Positions 1 through 9,449 of a stretch of 64,000 nt of DNA are shown here, piece after piece. Location: contig CAVWDU010000004.1 in the NCBI GenBank assembly GCA_963753815.1, forward strand, positions 124,001-188,000, in the 5' to 3' direction. Under the pieces are notes generated by a model that was given only the letters and a program-made list of their open reading frames with translations, made no database searches and was not told the DNA's origin. Made by a program: the position numbers and the translations under genes. This stretch comes from CAVWDU01 sp963753815 (GTDB lineage Bacteria > Pseudomonadota > Gammaproteobacteria > Pseudomonadales > Halieaceae). The first letter of the stretch is position 1. Each line of letters begins with the position of its first letter.

Positions 1-216
1 GACGAGGAGTTCGTCGAGTTGCATGCCGTTGGCGAGGCGGTCGGCAGGGCGATGGAGATACCGCATATCGGCGCGCGCAGTATCCTGGGGGGTAAGGCGA
101 TCATCTACGAAGACACGCCCAGGGCGTCGCTCAGCGCGCTCGGGGAACTGCGAACACCCTCTGTCTCTGACCTTTTTGTCGCGAAGATCGGCGAGGAGCA
201 CACCCATGGCCAGTGA
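1..216 (+). CDS. ABC transporter ATP-binding protein, C-terminal fragment
   Basis: The reading frame is open from the first base, so this is the 3' end of a gene whose start lies outside the window; 71 residues are visible. The part seen lies beyond the Walker and signature motifs, so the ATPase assignment rests mainly on context: it overlaps the start of an ABC-2-like permease by 11 bases, the usual arrangement for an ATPase and membrane-subunit pair. The C-terminal tail is mixed alpha/beta with no membrane segment, as expected for the accessory region after the nucleotide-binding domain. Its substrate cannot be told from this fragment. Confidence 0.55.
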   Translation, partial: DEEFVELHAVGEAVGRAMEIPHIGARSILGGKAIIYEDTPRASLSALGELRTPSVSDLFVAKIGEEHTHGQ

Positions 217-1306
217 GCAGTCCAGCCGCCTGTTGTCGTTACTGCGACGGGAGTTACAGGAGTACCGCACATCATTGGTCTGGACGCCGGTGGTCGTCGC
301 CGGGGCCCTGGTCCTGTTTATGTTGGCGAGTGTGCTGCTCTCCGACAGGATAACCCTGCTCGGCGACGCCATGATGAAGGTCGTTATGCAGGAAGAGTCC
401 GTCAGCGGGCTCAGTATCCGCATCCGCATCGATGATGACGATGAAACCGCCGACCTCACATCTGTGCTGGTCGAGGACACGGTCTCGAATGGTGGAGCCG
501 CGGACGCCAATCCGTCCTGGCAGATAGAAGAGTTGCCGGCGCCTGTCGACGAGCAGGAGTGGAACTTTTCCAGGGACTGGGATTTCAGCCCGAAGCAGAA
601 GATCGATTCCGGCAACGGGGAGCCGGACACGCCCCAGAGCTTCAATCCGGTGCTCAGCATGTTGCACAACCTGCTCATGCTGGTGTTGTTCCTGGTGAGT
701 TTCAATTACCTGTTGGGCAGCCTGTTCAACGACCGCAAGGATCGCAGCATCCTGTTCTGGAAGTCGATGCCGGTTGCGGAGTGGCAGGAGGTGCTGTCGA
801 AGCTGATCGTTGCGCTGCTGGTTGCCCCGGTGATTTACATCGCCGTGTCGCTGTTGCTGCAGCTGGCTTACGTACTGCTCGGTGCGCTTCTGGTGTACAG
901 GCTTGATTACTCGCCGGCAGAGGTATTGTTCAGCAAGATCGAATTTGCGCCACTGGTTCTCGGTCAGGTCGGTGGCTGGGTGTTGACCGCCCTGTGGATA
1001 GCGCCGCTTTATGCCTGGCTGTTGTTTGCATCGGCGGCGTCGCGTCGCTCACCGTTTCTGTTCGCGGTGGCGCCGCCGTTGGCAATCCTGGTGCTGGAAC
1101 AGTTGTTCTTCGGCAGCAGTGTGTTCGGCAATCTGATCCAGAACCACATACCTCACTACGAGCACGCGGAAAGTGCCATGGGGTTTTACTTCAATGGGCC
1201 GGCGTGGTCGCAGCAGAACTGGTGGGCGCTCATCGCGGGCCTGGCAGTCGCGGGCGGCCTCATCGCGGCCACCATCTACTTCCGGCGCTACCGCTTCGAG
1301 CTGTAA
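206..1306 (+). CDS. ABC-2 type transporter permease
   Basis: A 366-residue membrane protein, likely the membrane subunit of the ABC transporter whose ATPase ends just upstream. The ATG at 206 follows GAGGAG at about 192 and overlaps the ATPase stop. A first hydrophobic segment (about residues 26-50) is followed by a long, acidic, probably periplasmic loop (about residues 60-150). Five or so further membrane segments follow, ending in a short basic tail. This one-TM, large-loop, multi-TM pattern is typical of ABC-2 exporters of the Gld/Nat kind. The substrate is unknown. The longer frame beginning at 23 would run through the ATPase gene and is unlikely. Confidence 0.75.
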   Translation: MASEQSSRLLSLLRRELQEYRTSLVWTPVVVAGALVLFMLASVLLSDRITLLGDAMMKVVMQEESVSGLSIRIRIDDDDETADLTSVLVEDTVSNGGAADANPSWQIEELPAPVDEQEWNFSRDWDFSPKQKIDSGNGEPDTPQSFNPVLSMLHNLLMLVLFLVSFNYLLGSLFNDRKDRSILFWKSMPVAEWQEVLSKLIVALLVAPVIYIAVSLLLQLAYVLLGALLVYRLDYSPAEVLFSKIEFAPLVLGQVGGWVLTALWIAPLYAWLLFASAASRRSPFLFAVAPPLAILVLEQLFFGSSVFGNLIQNHIPHYEHAESAMGFYFNGPAWSQQNWWALIAGLAVAGGLIAATIYFRRYRFEL

Positions 1307-1429
1307 ATCCCGGGCAGGCCTGTCCGTGGACGGCCCGCCCGCCCGTTCAGCCTTGCGCCTGATCTCCAGGTGCCGGGCGACGCGGCGCGCTGGTCCGCAC
1401 GCCTGGTGCGCGACCGCGCTACTTCTATC

Positions 1430-3415
1430 TTAGAAGTGGACGCCCTTCATCAGCGCCGCCATTGCAACCTGTTCGTTTGAAGCCTGAATCTTTTCGGTTT
1501 GCTTCTGTCCCCGCGCCGCCGCGGAGTCGTTGAACATCCGAAACACCGTATTCATCACCACTTCCGACAGCTTGGGCGCCAGGGCGGACATGACCTGCAG
1601 CGATACACCGAGCCTGGTGGCGATGCGCTTGGGCTTCTTGATCACGGCTTCGACGACCATATCCACCGCCTCGTCGGGTGTCAGCACCGGCATCGAGTCG
1701 TAGACCGTCGTCGCTTCGATCATGGGTGTGCGCACGAGCGGCATATTGATGGTCGTAAGTCGAACATTGCGATCCGAGAATTCGACTGCGGCCGCGCGGC
1801 TCCAGGCATCCAGCGCCGATTTTGATGCGACGTAGGCGGAGAATCGGGGGCTGGGTCCGAGGCAGGCGATGGAAGAGATGTTGATGATGTGCCCCTTTTT
1901 CTCCGCCAGCATGCTGGGCGCGAGACCCATGATCAGGCGGATCGCGCCAAAGTAGTTGATCTGCATGGTGCGCTCGAAGTCGTGAAAGCGGTCAAACGAC
2001 AGTTCCAGCGACCGGCGGATGGACCGGCCCGCATTGTTGATCAGGAGGTCGACGAATCCATGGTCTTCCAGGACCTTGGCGATGAGCCGGTCGCAGTCTT
2101 CCATGTTGGACACATCGGCCTGGTACAGTGAGGACTTGCCTCCCAGAGCGCTGATTTCCGCCGCGGTTTGTTCCAGTTTCTCCGCTGTCCTGGCGACGAG
2201 CAGTACGTGGGCACCGGCCGCCGCAAGGCGTTCCGCAGTGGCCTTGCCTATGCCTGATGAGGCGCCTGTGATAAGCACAGTCTTGCCACTGACGTTGCCC
2301 TCGAGCGAGTGGTCGACGAACAGGTCCGGGTCGAGGTGGCGCTCCCAGTAGTCCCAGATCACTGCCGCGTAGTCCTCGAGTGGCGGGCAGCTGATGCCAC
2401 TACCTTTGAGAGCGCGCTCCGCATCCCGATTGTCGTAGCGGGTGGGGTAGTTGACGAACATGGTGATGGATTCCGGGAGGCCGAGATCGTCGAGCACGGC
2501 GCGGGACATCCGCTTCACGGGGGGCAGGCCCGCGAGCGTATCGCGAACCACGCGGGGAATGAAGCCGAACATCCTGGTATCGAGGCGCATACTGAATCGG
2601 GGCGCATGTCCCGCTGTTGCGAAAATGTTGATCAGGTTCCCCATGCTGTGGTGTTCGGTATCGGTGAGATGGAAGCAGTGCCCGTCGAGGTTCTTCTTGT
2701 GGGCGATGTGGTCCATCGCATCGACCACGTAGTCCACCGGGACGACATTGAACTTGCCGCCCTCGATTCCGATCAAGGGGACCCATGGCGGCAGCATGTT
2801 GCGCAGTTTCTGCAGCGCCTTAAAGAAGTAGTAGACCCCGTCCACCTTGTCGATTTCGCCGGTCTTGGAGTCGCCGACCACCATGGCCGGGCGGTAGATA
2901 CGCCAGGGCACGCTGCATTCGTTACGCACCACGCCCTCTGAGTCGTGCTTGGTGGCGAAGTAGGGATGTGACACGTTCTCCGCTTCCTCGAACATGTCCT
3001 CCCTGAACACACCGTGGTACAGACCCCCGGCGGCAATGGAACTCACGTGCTGGAAACAGCCGGCTTGCAGCGCTTCCGCAAGCGCCACCGCATTCCGTGT
3101 GCCTTCGATGTTGACGCTTATCTGGGCATCGGCATCCGCGTTCAGGTCGTAGATGGCGGCGAAGTGGCAAAAGTGATCGATCTTACCCTTCAGATCGGAC
3201 AGCGCCTGTTTCTTGAGTCCCAGCAGCGGCTTGCGCAGGTCGCCTTCGACCGGGATCAGGCGCTTGCCCTTATGACCGCAACTGGACTTCAGGGCGGCAA
3301 ACTTGTCCTTGGATCCCTTGCGGGTGAGAACGTAGATGTCGCCCTTGCGCTCCAGCAATCGGTGGATAAAGTTTCCGCCGATGAAACCGGTGCCGCCAGT
3401 GATGAAATAAGCCAT
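1430..3415 (-). CDS. Two-domain SDR reductase, probable alcohol-forming fatty acyl-CoA reductase
   Basis: 661 residues with two Rossmann/SDR modules. The N-terminal extended SDR has GGTGFIG at residues 7-13 and a Y152-x3-K156 pair. The C-terminal classical SDR has TGASSGIG at 383-390, NNAG at 460-463, Ser515 and Y528-x3-K532. From memory this architecture and exact length match the Marinobacter enzyme Maqu_2507, which reduces fatty acyl-CoA to fatty alcohol for wax-ester synthesis, so a FAR role is inferred. The start at 3415 (MAYFITGG) follows a GGGAG ribosome site; the frame extends 21 codons further upstream without such a site. No wax-ester synthase is visible nearby. It could also be a generic SDR-family oxidoreductase. 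Confidence 0.68.
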   Translation of the reverse strand: MAYFITGGTGFIGGNFIHRLLERKGDIYVLTRKGSKDKFAALKSSCGHKGKRLIPVEGDLRKPLLGLKKQALSDLKGKIDHFCHFAAIYDLNADADAQISVNIEGTRNAVALAEALQAGCFQHVSSIAAGGLYHGVFREDMFEEAENVSHPYFATKHDSEGVVRNECSVPWRIYRPAMVVGDSKTGEIDKVDGVYYFFKALQKLRNMLPPWVPLIGIEGGKFNVVPVDYVVDAMDHIAHKKNLDGHCFHLTDTEHHSMGNLINIFATAGHAPRFSMRLDTRMFGFIPRVVRDTLAGLPPVKRMSRAVLDDLGLPESITMFVNYPTRYDNRDAERALKGSGISCPPLEDYAAVIWDYWERHLDPDLFVDHSLEGNVSGKTVLITGASSGIGKATAERLAAAGAHVLLVARTAEKLEQTAAEISALGGKSSLYQADVSNMEDCDRLIAKVLEDHGFVDLLINNAGRSIRRSLELSFDRFHDFERTMQINYFGAIRLIMGLAPSMLAEKKGHIINISSIACLGPSPRFSAYVASKSALDAWSRAAAVEFSDRNVRLTTINMPLVRTPMIEATTVYDSMPVLTPDEAVDMVVEAVIKKPKRIATRLGVSLQVMSALAPKLSEVVMNTVFRMFNDSAAARGQKQTEKIQASNEQVAMAALMKGVHF

Positions 3416-4023
3416 GTTGAAACTCCCGTCGGTGGTTGAATACTGCAAGGAGTCTAGTCCATTCGCGTGGCGCGACAATGTTTCTCCGGGATTGATGACG
3501 GTGTCGGCGGGTTTGGAGTAAAGGTCGCGGCTTGCGGACCCTGCTGTCCTGCATGGAAGCCTGGCATCGCGTGGGTCACTGTTCGGGTGTCATGGTTCCT
3601 GAATGTCCCGGCAGGGGGTTTGCGGGTGTCCAGGCCGGGGCTGACAAGGTCTTCGGGTGGGTGTCCAGGCAAGAGGACCGGTGGGTGTCCACGCAAGAGG
3701 ACCGGTGGGTGTCCAGGCAAGAGGACCGGGGGTGTCCAGGCAAGGGCTGTCCAGGCAAGAGGACCGGTGGGTGTCCAGGCAAGAGGACCGGTGGGTGTCC
3801 AGGCAAGGGCTGATGCAAGGGTTTCCAGGTGGTGCCCGGCCTGGGTCGGGGCAGGGGTACGGTCACCAAAATTCATGGGGGGAATATCAGACATACTTTG
3901 TATTTATTAGATTTATAGTGAGCCGGTCGCTAAGGTAGTCATCAGACTATGACGGCACCCCCGCTCAGTGTGGGTAGCCGGCCGTTAGCGGGTTCCGATT
4001 TTTGAGTATTGCGAGGCTTGATT
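3416..4023. other. Gene-poor interval holding a minisatellite
   Basis: The 608 bases between the divergently oriented reductase and aceA genes hold the 24-bp tandem array described separately and an AT-rich stretch at about 3890-3920 that probably contains the aceA promoter. Open frames of up to 147 codons on both strands across the array arise from the stop-free repeat and have no credible start site or domain. A TAGTC-ATCA-GACTA inverted repeat sits at 3936-3949. Confidence 0.6.
3661..3811. repeat. 24-bp tandem repeat (minisatellite)
   Basis: About seven head-to-tail copies of a 24-base unit that starts GTGTCCAGGCAAG and ends AGGACCGGTGG. Copies lie at 3661-3684, 3685-3708 (one substitution), 3709-3731 (23 bp), 3732-3748 (17-bp truncated), 3749-3770 (22 bp), 3771-3794 and 3795-3811 (truncated). 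A degenerate start of the unit is also visible at about 3626. No spacers lie between copies, so it is not a CRISPR array. The near-identity of the copies suggests recent expansion, so copy number may vary between strains. Confidence 0.9.
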
Positions 4024-5616
4024 ATGTCAGACTATCAGAACGATATGGCCCAGGTGGCCGGGCTGTGTGAACAGCATGGCAGTAGCTGGGACGGCATCAG
4101 CCCCGAGTACGCAGCGCGGATGAAGGCGCAGAACCGTTTCGCACGGGGCTCGACATCGCCAGGTACACCGCCGAGATCATGCGCCGGGACATGGCGGACT
4201 ATGACGCCGACACCAGCAAGTACACCCAGTCCCTGGGCTGCTGGCACGGCTTCATCGGCCAGCAGAAGATGATCTCCATCAAGAAGCATTTCCACTCGAC
4301 CGACAAGCGCTACCTCTACCTGTCGGGCTGGATGGTGGCTGCCCTGCGCTCCGAGTTCGGGCCACTGCCCGACCAGTCGATGCACGAGAAGACCACCGTG
4401 CCCGCGCTGATCGAGGAGCTTTACACCTTCCTTCGCCAGGCCGACGCCCGCGAGCTGGGCGGGATGTTCCGCGAGCTCGACGCGGCCCGCAAGGCAGGCG
4501 ACGAGGTCGCCGCCAAGCGTTACAGGCGAAGATCGACAACTACGAGACCCACGTCGTTCCGATCATCGCCGACATCGATGCCGGTTTCGGCAATGCCGAG
4601 GCGACCTATCTGCTGGCCAAGAAGATGATCGAGGCGGGCGCCTGCGCCATCCAGATCGAGAACCAGGTCTCGGACGAAAAGCAGTGCGGCCACCAGGACG
4701 GCAAGGTGACCGTGCCCCACGAGGACTTCCTGGCGAAGATCCGCGCCGTGCGCTACGCCTTCCTGGAACTGGGTGTCGACGACGGGGTCATCGTTGCCCG
4801 CACCGACTCGCTGGGTGCCGGCCTGACCAAGCAGATCGCCGTGACAAACGAGCCGGGCGATCTGGTGACCAGTACAACAGCTTCCTCGACTTCGAGGAAC
4901 TGGACGTCGCCGAGATGAACCACGGCGATGTGCTGATCAAGCACGACGGCAAGCTCGTTCGCCCCAAGCGACTGCCGTCAAACCTCTACCAGTTCCGCGA
5001 GGGCACCGGCGAGGACCGCTGTGTGCTGGATTGCATCACCTCGCTGCAGAACGGCGCGGACCTGCTATGGATCGAGACCGAGAAGCCGCACATCGGCCAG
5101 ATCGGCGGCATGGTAAACCGTATTCGCGAGGTCATGCCGAACGCCAAGCTGGTCTACAACAACTCGCCGTCGTTCAACTGGACCCTGAACTTCCGCCAGC
5201 AGGTGTTCGACGCCATGAGTGAGGCAGGCAAGGACATGTCAGCCTACGACCGCGACGACCTGATGAACCAGGCCTACGACGACAGCGAGCTGGCGGCGGA
5301 GGCCGATGAGCGGATCCGGACCTTCCAGGCCGACGCTTCCCGGGAAGCCGGCATCTTCCACCACCTCATCACGCTGCCGACCTACCACACGGCGGCGCTG
5401 TCGACGGACAACCTCGCCAAGGACTACTTCGGCGAACAGGGCATGCTCGGCTACGTGCTCGGCGTCCAGCGCCAGGAGATCCGCCAGGGCATCGCCTGCG
5501 TCAAGCACCAGAACATGGCCGGTTCCGACATGGGCGACGACCACAAGGAGTACTTTGCCGGTGAAGCGGCCCTCAAGGCTGCCGGTGAGGACAACACGAT
5601 GAACCAGTTCGGCTGA
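4024..5616 (+). pseudogene. aceA: Isocitrate lyase, disrupted by three 1-base deletions
   Basis: Isocitrate lyase splits isocitrate into glyoxylate and succinate in the glyoxylate shunt. Joined across frames, the locus encodes about 530 residues, matching the long Pseudomonas-type AceA, from MSDYQND to the C-terminus ending NMTNQFG-like (actually NTMNQFG). The catalytic-loop motif KQCGH is present at about 4680-4694. Reading must step back one base three times: near 4142 (between NRF and TGLD), near 4521 (before QAKIDNY) and near 4865 (between GDL and DQYNSF). Each is one missing base, and flanking sequence is well conserved. ATG 4024 follows GAGG at about 4012. As written the gene cannot make the enzyme; a sequencing or assembly error is the simpler explanation. 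A strong terminator follows. Confidence 0.9.
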
Positions 5617-5648
5617 TCCGGCTGGCACCGGTTGTCAAATCCGGAATT

Positions 5649-5677
5649 GGGGCGGTTGATACCGCCCCTTTTTTTTT
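5649..5677 (+). terminator. Rho-independent terminator of aceA
   Basis: A perfect 8-bp stem, GGGGCGGT and ACCGCCCC, with a TGAT loop followed by nine T residues, 33 bases after the aceA stop codon. Confidence 0.93.
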
Positions 5678-5729
5678 GTCCTGGCGTAAAATACCGGCCT
5701 GGACGTGAACCAACCTAGCGGGGCGGAAT

Positions 5730-6791
5730 GTGGGCTGGATAATTTTTGCGGGAGTCATTGTTGCCCTGGCCGTGCTGGTCACGGTGTTTTTTCTCCGGGG
5801 AGAGAGCCTGGCGCAATTCGACTCCCCGGCGGGACAGCGTTTCGACCTGGGGCCGGAACCCAGTGATGCGCACGATGCCGTCGTGGCTGCGCTGCAGGTC
5901 GGCATGGCGCCGATGCAGCGCGCACCCATGAGTCAGCGACTCACGCTGATCCGGGAATACCTGGATAACATGTCTGCGGGGCTCGCGTTTTCCGGCACGA
6001 TCACGCCCTGTGATGCGAACGGTGTGCCCGCGGAGTGGGTTCAGGCGCCCGGCAGCGACCCGGGCCGCAGGGTGCTCTATATTCACGGGGGAGCTTTCAC
6101 CGCGGGCAGTCCACGCAGTCATAGGAACATCACCCAGCGGTTTTCTGAGGTCAGCGGTGCCGCCGTATTGGCTATAGATTACCGGCTGATGCCGGAAAAC
6201 AGCCGCATGGCCGGGGTAGAGGACTGCCGCACGGCCTATCGATGGCTGCTCGGCAACGGTCCGGAGGGTGCTGGCGAGCCTGACCGGGTCTACGTGGCCG
6301 GTGATTCCGCGGGGGGTAACCTGACTCTCAGCCTGATCGCCTGGGTGCGCGACGAGGGGTTGCGCGCACCGGACGCGGCAGTCGCTCTCTCACCGGCGAC
6401 TGACCTGACACTGGGTTCGCCGAGCCTGAAGGCCAATTTCGACACGGACCCGATGCTGGCTCCCATGTTCAAGGGGCTGGCGCGGGTGCCCCGGCCGCTG
6501 CTCTGGTGGTTCTTCTGGTTGCAGTCGAGGATATCGCCGAAAAGCCCGGTGATATCGCCCGTGTACGGTGACCTGTCCCGGCTGCCGCCAACCCTGGTGC
6601 ATGCCAGCGAAGCGGAGCTGCTCTTCGACGACGCCAGGCGCTATGTCAATCGGGCCGTGGCCGCCGGTTCTCCGGCCCGGTTGCAGAGCTGGACACACAT
6701 GGTCCATGTCTGGCATATGTTCTATCCGCAGCTCCAGGAGGCCAGTGACGCATGGGATGAGATCGGCCGTTTCATCGGGGAAGTCGGCTAG
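5730..6791 (+). CDS. Alpha/beta hydrolase, hormone-sensitive-lipase (HSL/type IV) family
   Basis: A 353-residue esterase or lipase. An N-terminal membrane anchor or signal (about residues 3-22) is followed by the HGG oxyanion motif at 119-121 and the GDSAG nucleophile elbow at 191-195 (Ser193), both diagnostic of the HSL family. The catalytic His probably lies in the HMVHVWH stretch near the C-terminus. The only start available near the N-terminus is GTG at 5730; the ATG two bases earlier runs straight into a stop. It stands alone between the aceA terminator and accA. The natural ester substrate cannot be predicted. Confidence 0.85.
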   Translation: MGWIIFAGVIVALAVLVTVFFLRGESLAQFDSPAGQRFDLGPEPSDAHDAVVAALQVGMAPMQRAPMSQRLTLIREYLDNMSAGLAFSGTITPCDANGVPAEWVQAPGSDPGRRVLYIHGGAFTAGSPRSHRNITQRFSEVSGAAVLAIDYRLMPENSRMAGVEDCRTAYRWLLGNGPEGAGEPDRVYVAGDSAGGNLTLSLIAWVRDEGLRAPDAAVALSPATDLTLGSPSLKANFDTDPMLAPMFKGLARVPRPLLWWFFWLQSRISPKSPVISPVYGDLSRLPPTLVHASEAELLFDDARRYVNRAVAAGSPARLQSWTHMVHVWHMFYPQLQEASDAWDEIGRFIGEVG

Positions 6792-6973
6792 GGCACCTCG
6801 CTGCTGATTCCCAAGGCCTGCGGACTGTCAGTCGCGATGTCTCACCGATATCCGTAGTACTCATCGACAGCCCCTGACATCCGCCGGGCGACGCGGCCGC
6901 GTTCGCGCGCAATGGTACGGTCGGTGGAATTTTTGTACACTCTCGGCCACCTGCAGCTGCCGAGCGCCCGAGC

Positions 6974-7921
6974 ATGAATCCCAATTACCTGGATTTTGAA
7001 CAGCCCATCGCCGACCTCGAGGTAAAGATCGAGGAGCTGCAGCACGTCGGCTCTGACGCCGACATCAACATCAGCGAAGAGATCGATACCCTTCGTGAAA
7101 AAAGCAGCAAGCTCACCGAGAAGATCTACTCCAACCTGAGCGCCTGGGACATCGTCCGGGTAGCCAGGCACCCACTGCGCCCCTATACCATGGATTACAT
7201 CCAGCGGGTGTTCACCGAGTTCGACGAGCTGCACGGCGACCGTCACTTCGGCGATGACAACGCGATTGTCGGTGGGGTGGCACGGCTGGACGGCAAGCCG
7301 GTTATGGTGATCGGCCAGGAGAAGGGTCGATCGGTCAAGGACAAGGTCTATCGTAACTTCGGCATGCCCAAACCCGAGGGCTACCGCAAGGCCCTGCGGC
7401 TGATGGAGCTAGCCGAACGGTTCAAATTGCCGGTGATCACCCTGATCGATACCCCGGGGGCGTATCCCGGGATCGATTCGGAGGAAAGGGGTATCAGTGA
7501 GTCGATCGCCCAGAATCTGGCGGTCATGTCCCGTCTGGCTACACCGGTGGTCTGCGTCGTAATCGGTGAAGGCAGTTCGGGCGGGGCCCTGGGGATCGGC
7601 GTGGGTGATCACCTGGCGATGCTGCAGTACTCGACCTATTTCGTCATCTCCCCGGAAGGCTGTGCCAATATTATCTGGAAGGATTCTGCCAGGGCGCCGG
7701 ACGCGGCCGAGGCGATGGGTGTGACGTCCTCGGTGCTGGAGGAACTGGGTATCGTCGATGCCACGATTAAAGAGCCGATGGGTGGTGCGCACCGGGATGT
7801 GGATCTGATGTCTGAGCGCATCAAGGCCCATGTCATCACCGAGATCGACCAGCTTGAGCAGCTGCCCCTCGAGGACCTGCTGGCGAAACGCTATCAGCGG
7901 CTGATGTCCTACGGCAATTGA
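6974..7921 (+). CDS. accA: Acetyl-CoA carboxylase carboxyltransferase subunit alpha
   Basis: 315 residues, the usual length. With AccD it forms the carboxyltransferase that moves the carboxyl group from biotin to acetyl-CoA, the first committed step of fatty acid synthesis. The N-terminal helical segment (LDFEQPIADLE) is followed by the crotonase-like fold, with the glycine-rich GEGSSGGALG acyl-CoA/oxyanion region at about 196-205 and the conserved SPEGCA segment after it. It is followed 24 bases later by tilS, the common gammaproteobacterial order. Confidence 0.97.
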   Translation: MNPNYLDFEQPIADLEVKIEELQHVGSDADINISEEIDTLREKSSKLTEKIYSNLSAWDIVRVARHPLRPYTMDYIQRVFTEFDELHGDRHFGDDNAIVGGVARLDGKPVMVIGQEKGRSVKDKVYRNFGMPKPEGYRKALRLMELAERFKLPVITLIDTPGAYPGIDSEERGISESIAQNLAVMSRLATPVVCVVIGEGSSGGALGIGVGDHLAMLQYSTYFVISPEGCANIIWKDSARAPDAAEAMGVTSSVLEELGIVDATIKEPMGGAHRDVDLMSERIKAHVITEIDQLEQLPLEDLLAKRYQRLMSYGN

Positions 7922-7945
7922 CAGGGCCTGGGTCGCCCGGGCGCG

Positions 7946-9319
7946 GTGACGGTGCTGTGGTCGAAACATCGGGCCTTGCGATCCGCCCTTGAGGACGCCA
8001 TGACCTGCAGTCGCTGGTGGGTTGCATTGAGCGGCGGCCTGGATTCCTCGGTACTGCTGCACACGGTGGGCGACTGGCGCCGCGCCAACCCCTTGACGCC
8101 GGCGGTTCAAGCCATCCACGTCAATCATGAGCTCTCGCCGGAGGCCGATGAGTGGCAGCGCCACTGCGAGACGATCTGCCGCGATCTCGGTATTCCCCTG
8201 GCGATTGAAACGGTCGCAGTGCAGCCGGATGGAGGTGGCCTCGAGGAGGCTGCCCGGCGAGCGCGCTATGCTGTGTTCGAGCGTCTGCTGGGGCCGGGTG
8301 ACTGCCTTTTCATGGGACATCACCTCGACGACCAGGTTGAAACATTTTTCCTGCGGCTGCTGCGCGGTGCCGGCCTGCGGGGCCTGGCCGCGATGCCGCC
8401 GCAACGCACGTTGGGGCAGGCCCACCTGGTGCGGCCACTGCTGGGTGTGTCGCGTGTGGAGCTCGAAAACGTCGCCCGTGAGCGCGGGTTCACCTGGGTG
8501 GATGATCCGTCCAACAGCGATCTGGAACTGGATCGCAATTACATCCGCCATGAGCTGCTGCCGGTCATTGCCGCGCGCTGGCCCGGCTACCGGCAAACGA
8601 TCGGCCGCGCCATCGGGCATGTCGACCGGGCTGCCGCCCTGGAGTCGCACCCCCCCGACACGGTCTGGACGATTACCGGTGACCCGGGCGTGCGCCTGAC
8701 CGATCTGGCAGGGCTCGATTCCAACCACATCATGCGGGCGCTACGCGCCTGGCTGGCGGGCCGTGGACTGCCAATGCCGGCACAGGCGCCGCTGGCCGAA
8801 TTCACCCGCCAGCTCCAGCGCCTCTCGGCTCAAAGCCAGCCCCGGATGCAGTGGGGCGGGCATGTATTGCAGCGCTACCGGGAGGGTATCTTCCTGTTGC
8901 CGGCCCCGGCGGTGTTTGCGCCCCCGGCCGAAGGGCTTTCCGTCTCGCCCGGCACCCCCGTGCGTATTGCCGGCGTCGGCGACTTTCGCCTCGTGTCCGA
9001 GCCCGACGGCGGAATCTCGCTGGACGAGGGTGAATCGCTGCGACTGGGGTGGCGTCGCGGCGGGGAGCGCTGCCGGCCGCAGGGCCATCGCCACCGGCGA
9101 AGCCTGAAGAAACTGCTGCAGAATGCGGGGGTGCCGCCGTGGTGGCGCGAGCGATTGCCGCTGTTCTACCGTGGAAACCGCCTGGTGGCGGTGGCCGACC
9201 TGTGGTGCTGCGACTCGTCAGCTGCGACGGGGACGCAGGCCCGCACCGGGGCCCGCTGGCGGCTGGACTGGCGTCGGCCAAGCCCTCCTGGCGGTAGTCC
9301 ATCGCCACGGCGAGATTGA
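7946..9319 (+). CDS. tilS: tRNA(Ile)-lysidine synthase
   Basis: 457 residues. It ligates lysine to C34 of the tRNA-Ile CAU anticodon, changing its specificity from AUG to AUA. The PP-loop ATP-pyrophosphatase motif SGGLDSS is at residues 29-35, followed by the GHHLDDQVETFFLRLLRG segment typical of TilS; the C-terminal substrate-binding domain is less conserved. The start is GTG at 7946, shortly after accA, with which it is probably co-transcribed. The protein is slightly longer than the E. coli enzyme because of a proline- and arginine-rich tail. Confidence 0.95.
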   Translation: MTVLWSKHRALRSALEDAMTCSRWWVALSGGLDSSVLLHTVGDWRRANPLTPAVQAIHVNHELSPEADEWQRHCETICRDLGIPLAIETVAVQPDGGGLEEAARRARYAVFERLLGPGDCLFMGHHLDDQVETFFLRLLRGAGLRGLAAMPPQRTLGQAHLVRPLLGVSRVELENVARERGFTWVDDPSNSDLELDRNYIRHELLPVIAARWPGYRQTIGRAIGHVDRAAALESHPPDTVWTITGDPGVRLTDLAGLDSNHIMRALRAWLAGRGLPMPAQAPLAEFTRQLQRLSAQSQPRMQWGGHVLQRYREGIFLLPAPAVFAPPAEGLSVSPGTPVRIAGVGDFRLVSEPDGGISLDEGESLRLGWRRGGERCRPQGHRHRRSLKKLLQNAGVPPWWRERLPLFYRGNRLVAVADLWCCDSSAATGTQARTGARWRLDWRRPSPPGGSPSPRRD

Positions 9320-9449
9320 GGTGGGCCGGGCTTTCTGATAGTGTGGCCTCCCATCTCCGGCAGGTCTCGTACCAACCCCAGCGCAGGGTCGCCTGTGAGC
9401 CCGGCGTACGTTTTTCTATGTCCTGGGTACAGCGTTTAAAAGGCTTTTC

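Noticed and set aside
3661..3811. Possible CRISPR array
   Set aside because: Copies are directly adjacent with no unique spacers, and no cas genes are present.
3454..3910. Pair of 146-147 codon frames on both strands across the minisatellite
   Set aside because: They exist only because the repeat lacks stops; irregular copy lengths and lack of a start site argue against coding.
7409..8728. 439-codon minus-strand frame opposite accA and tilS
   Set aside because: Spans the boundary of two conserved genes on the other strand and shows no protein-family features.
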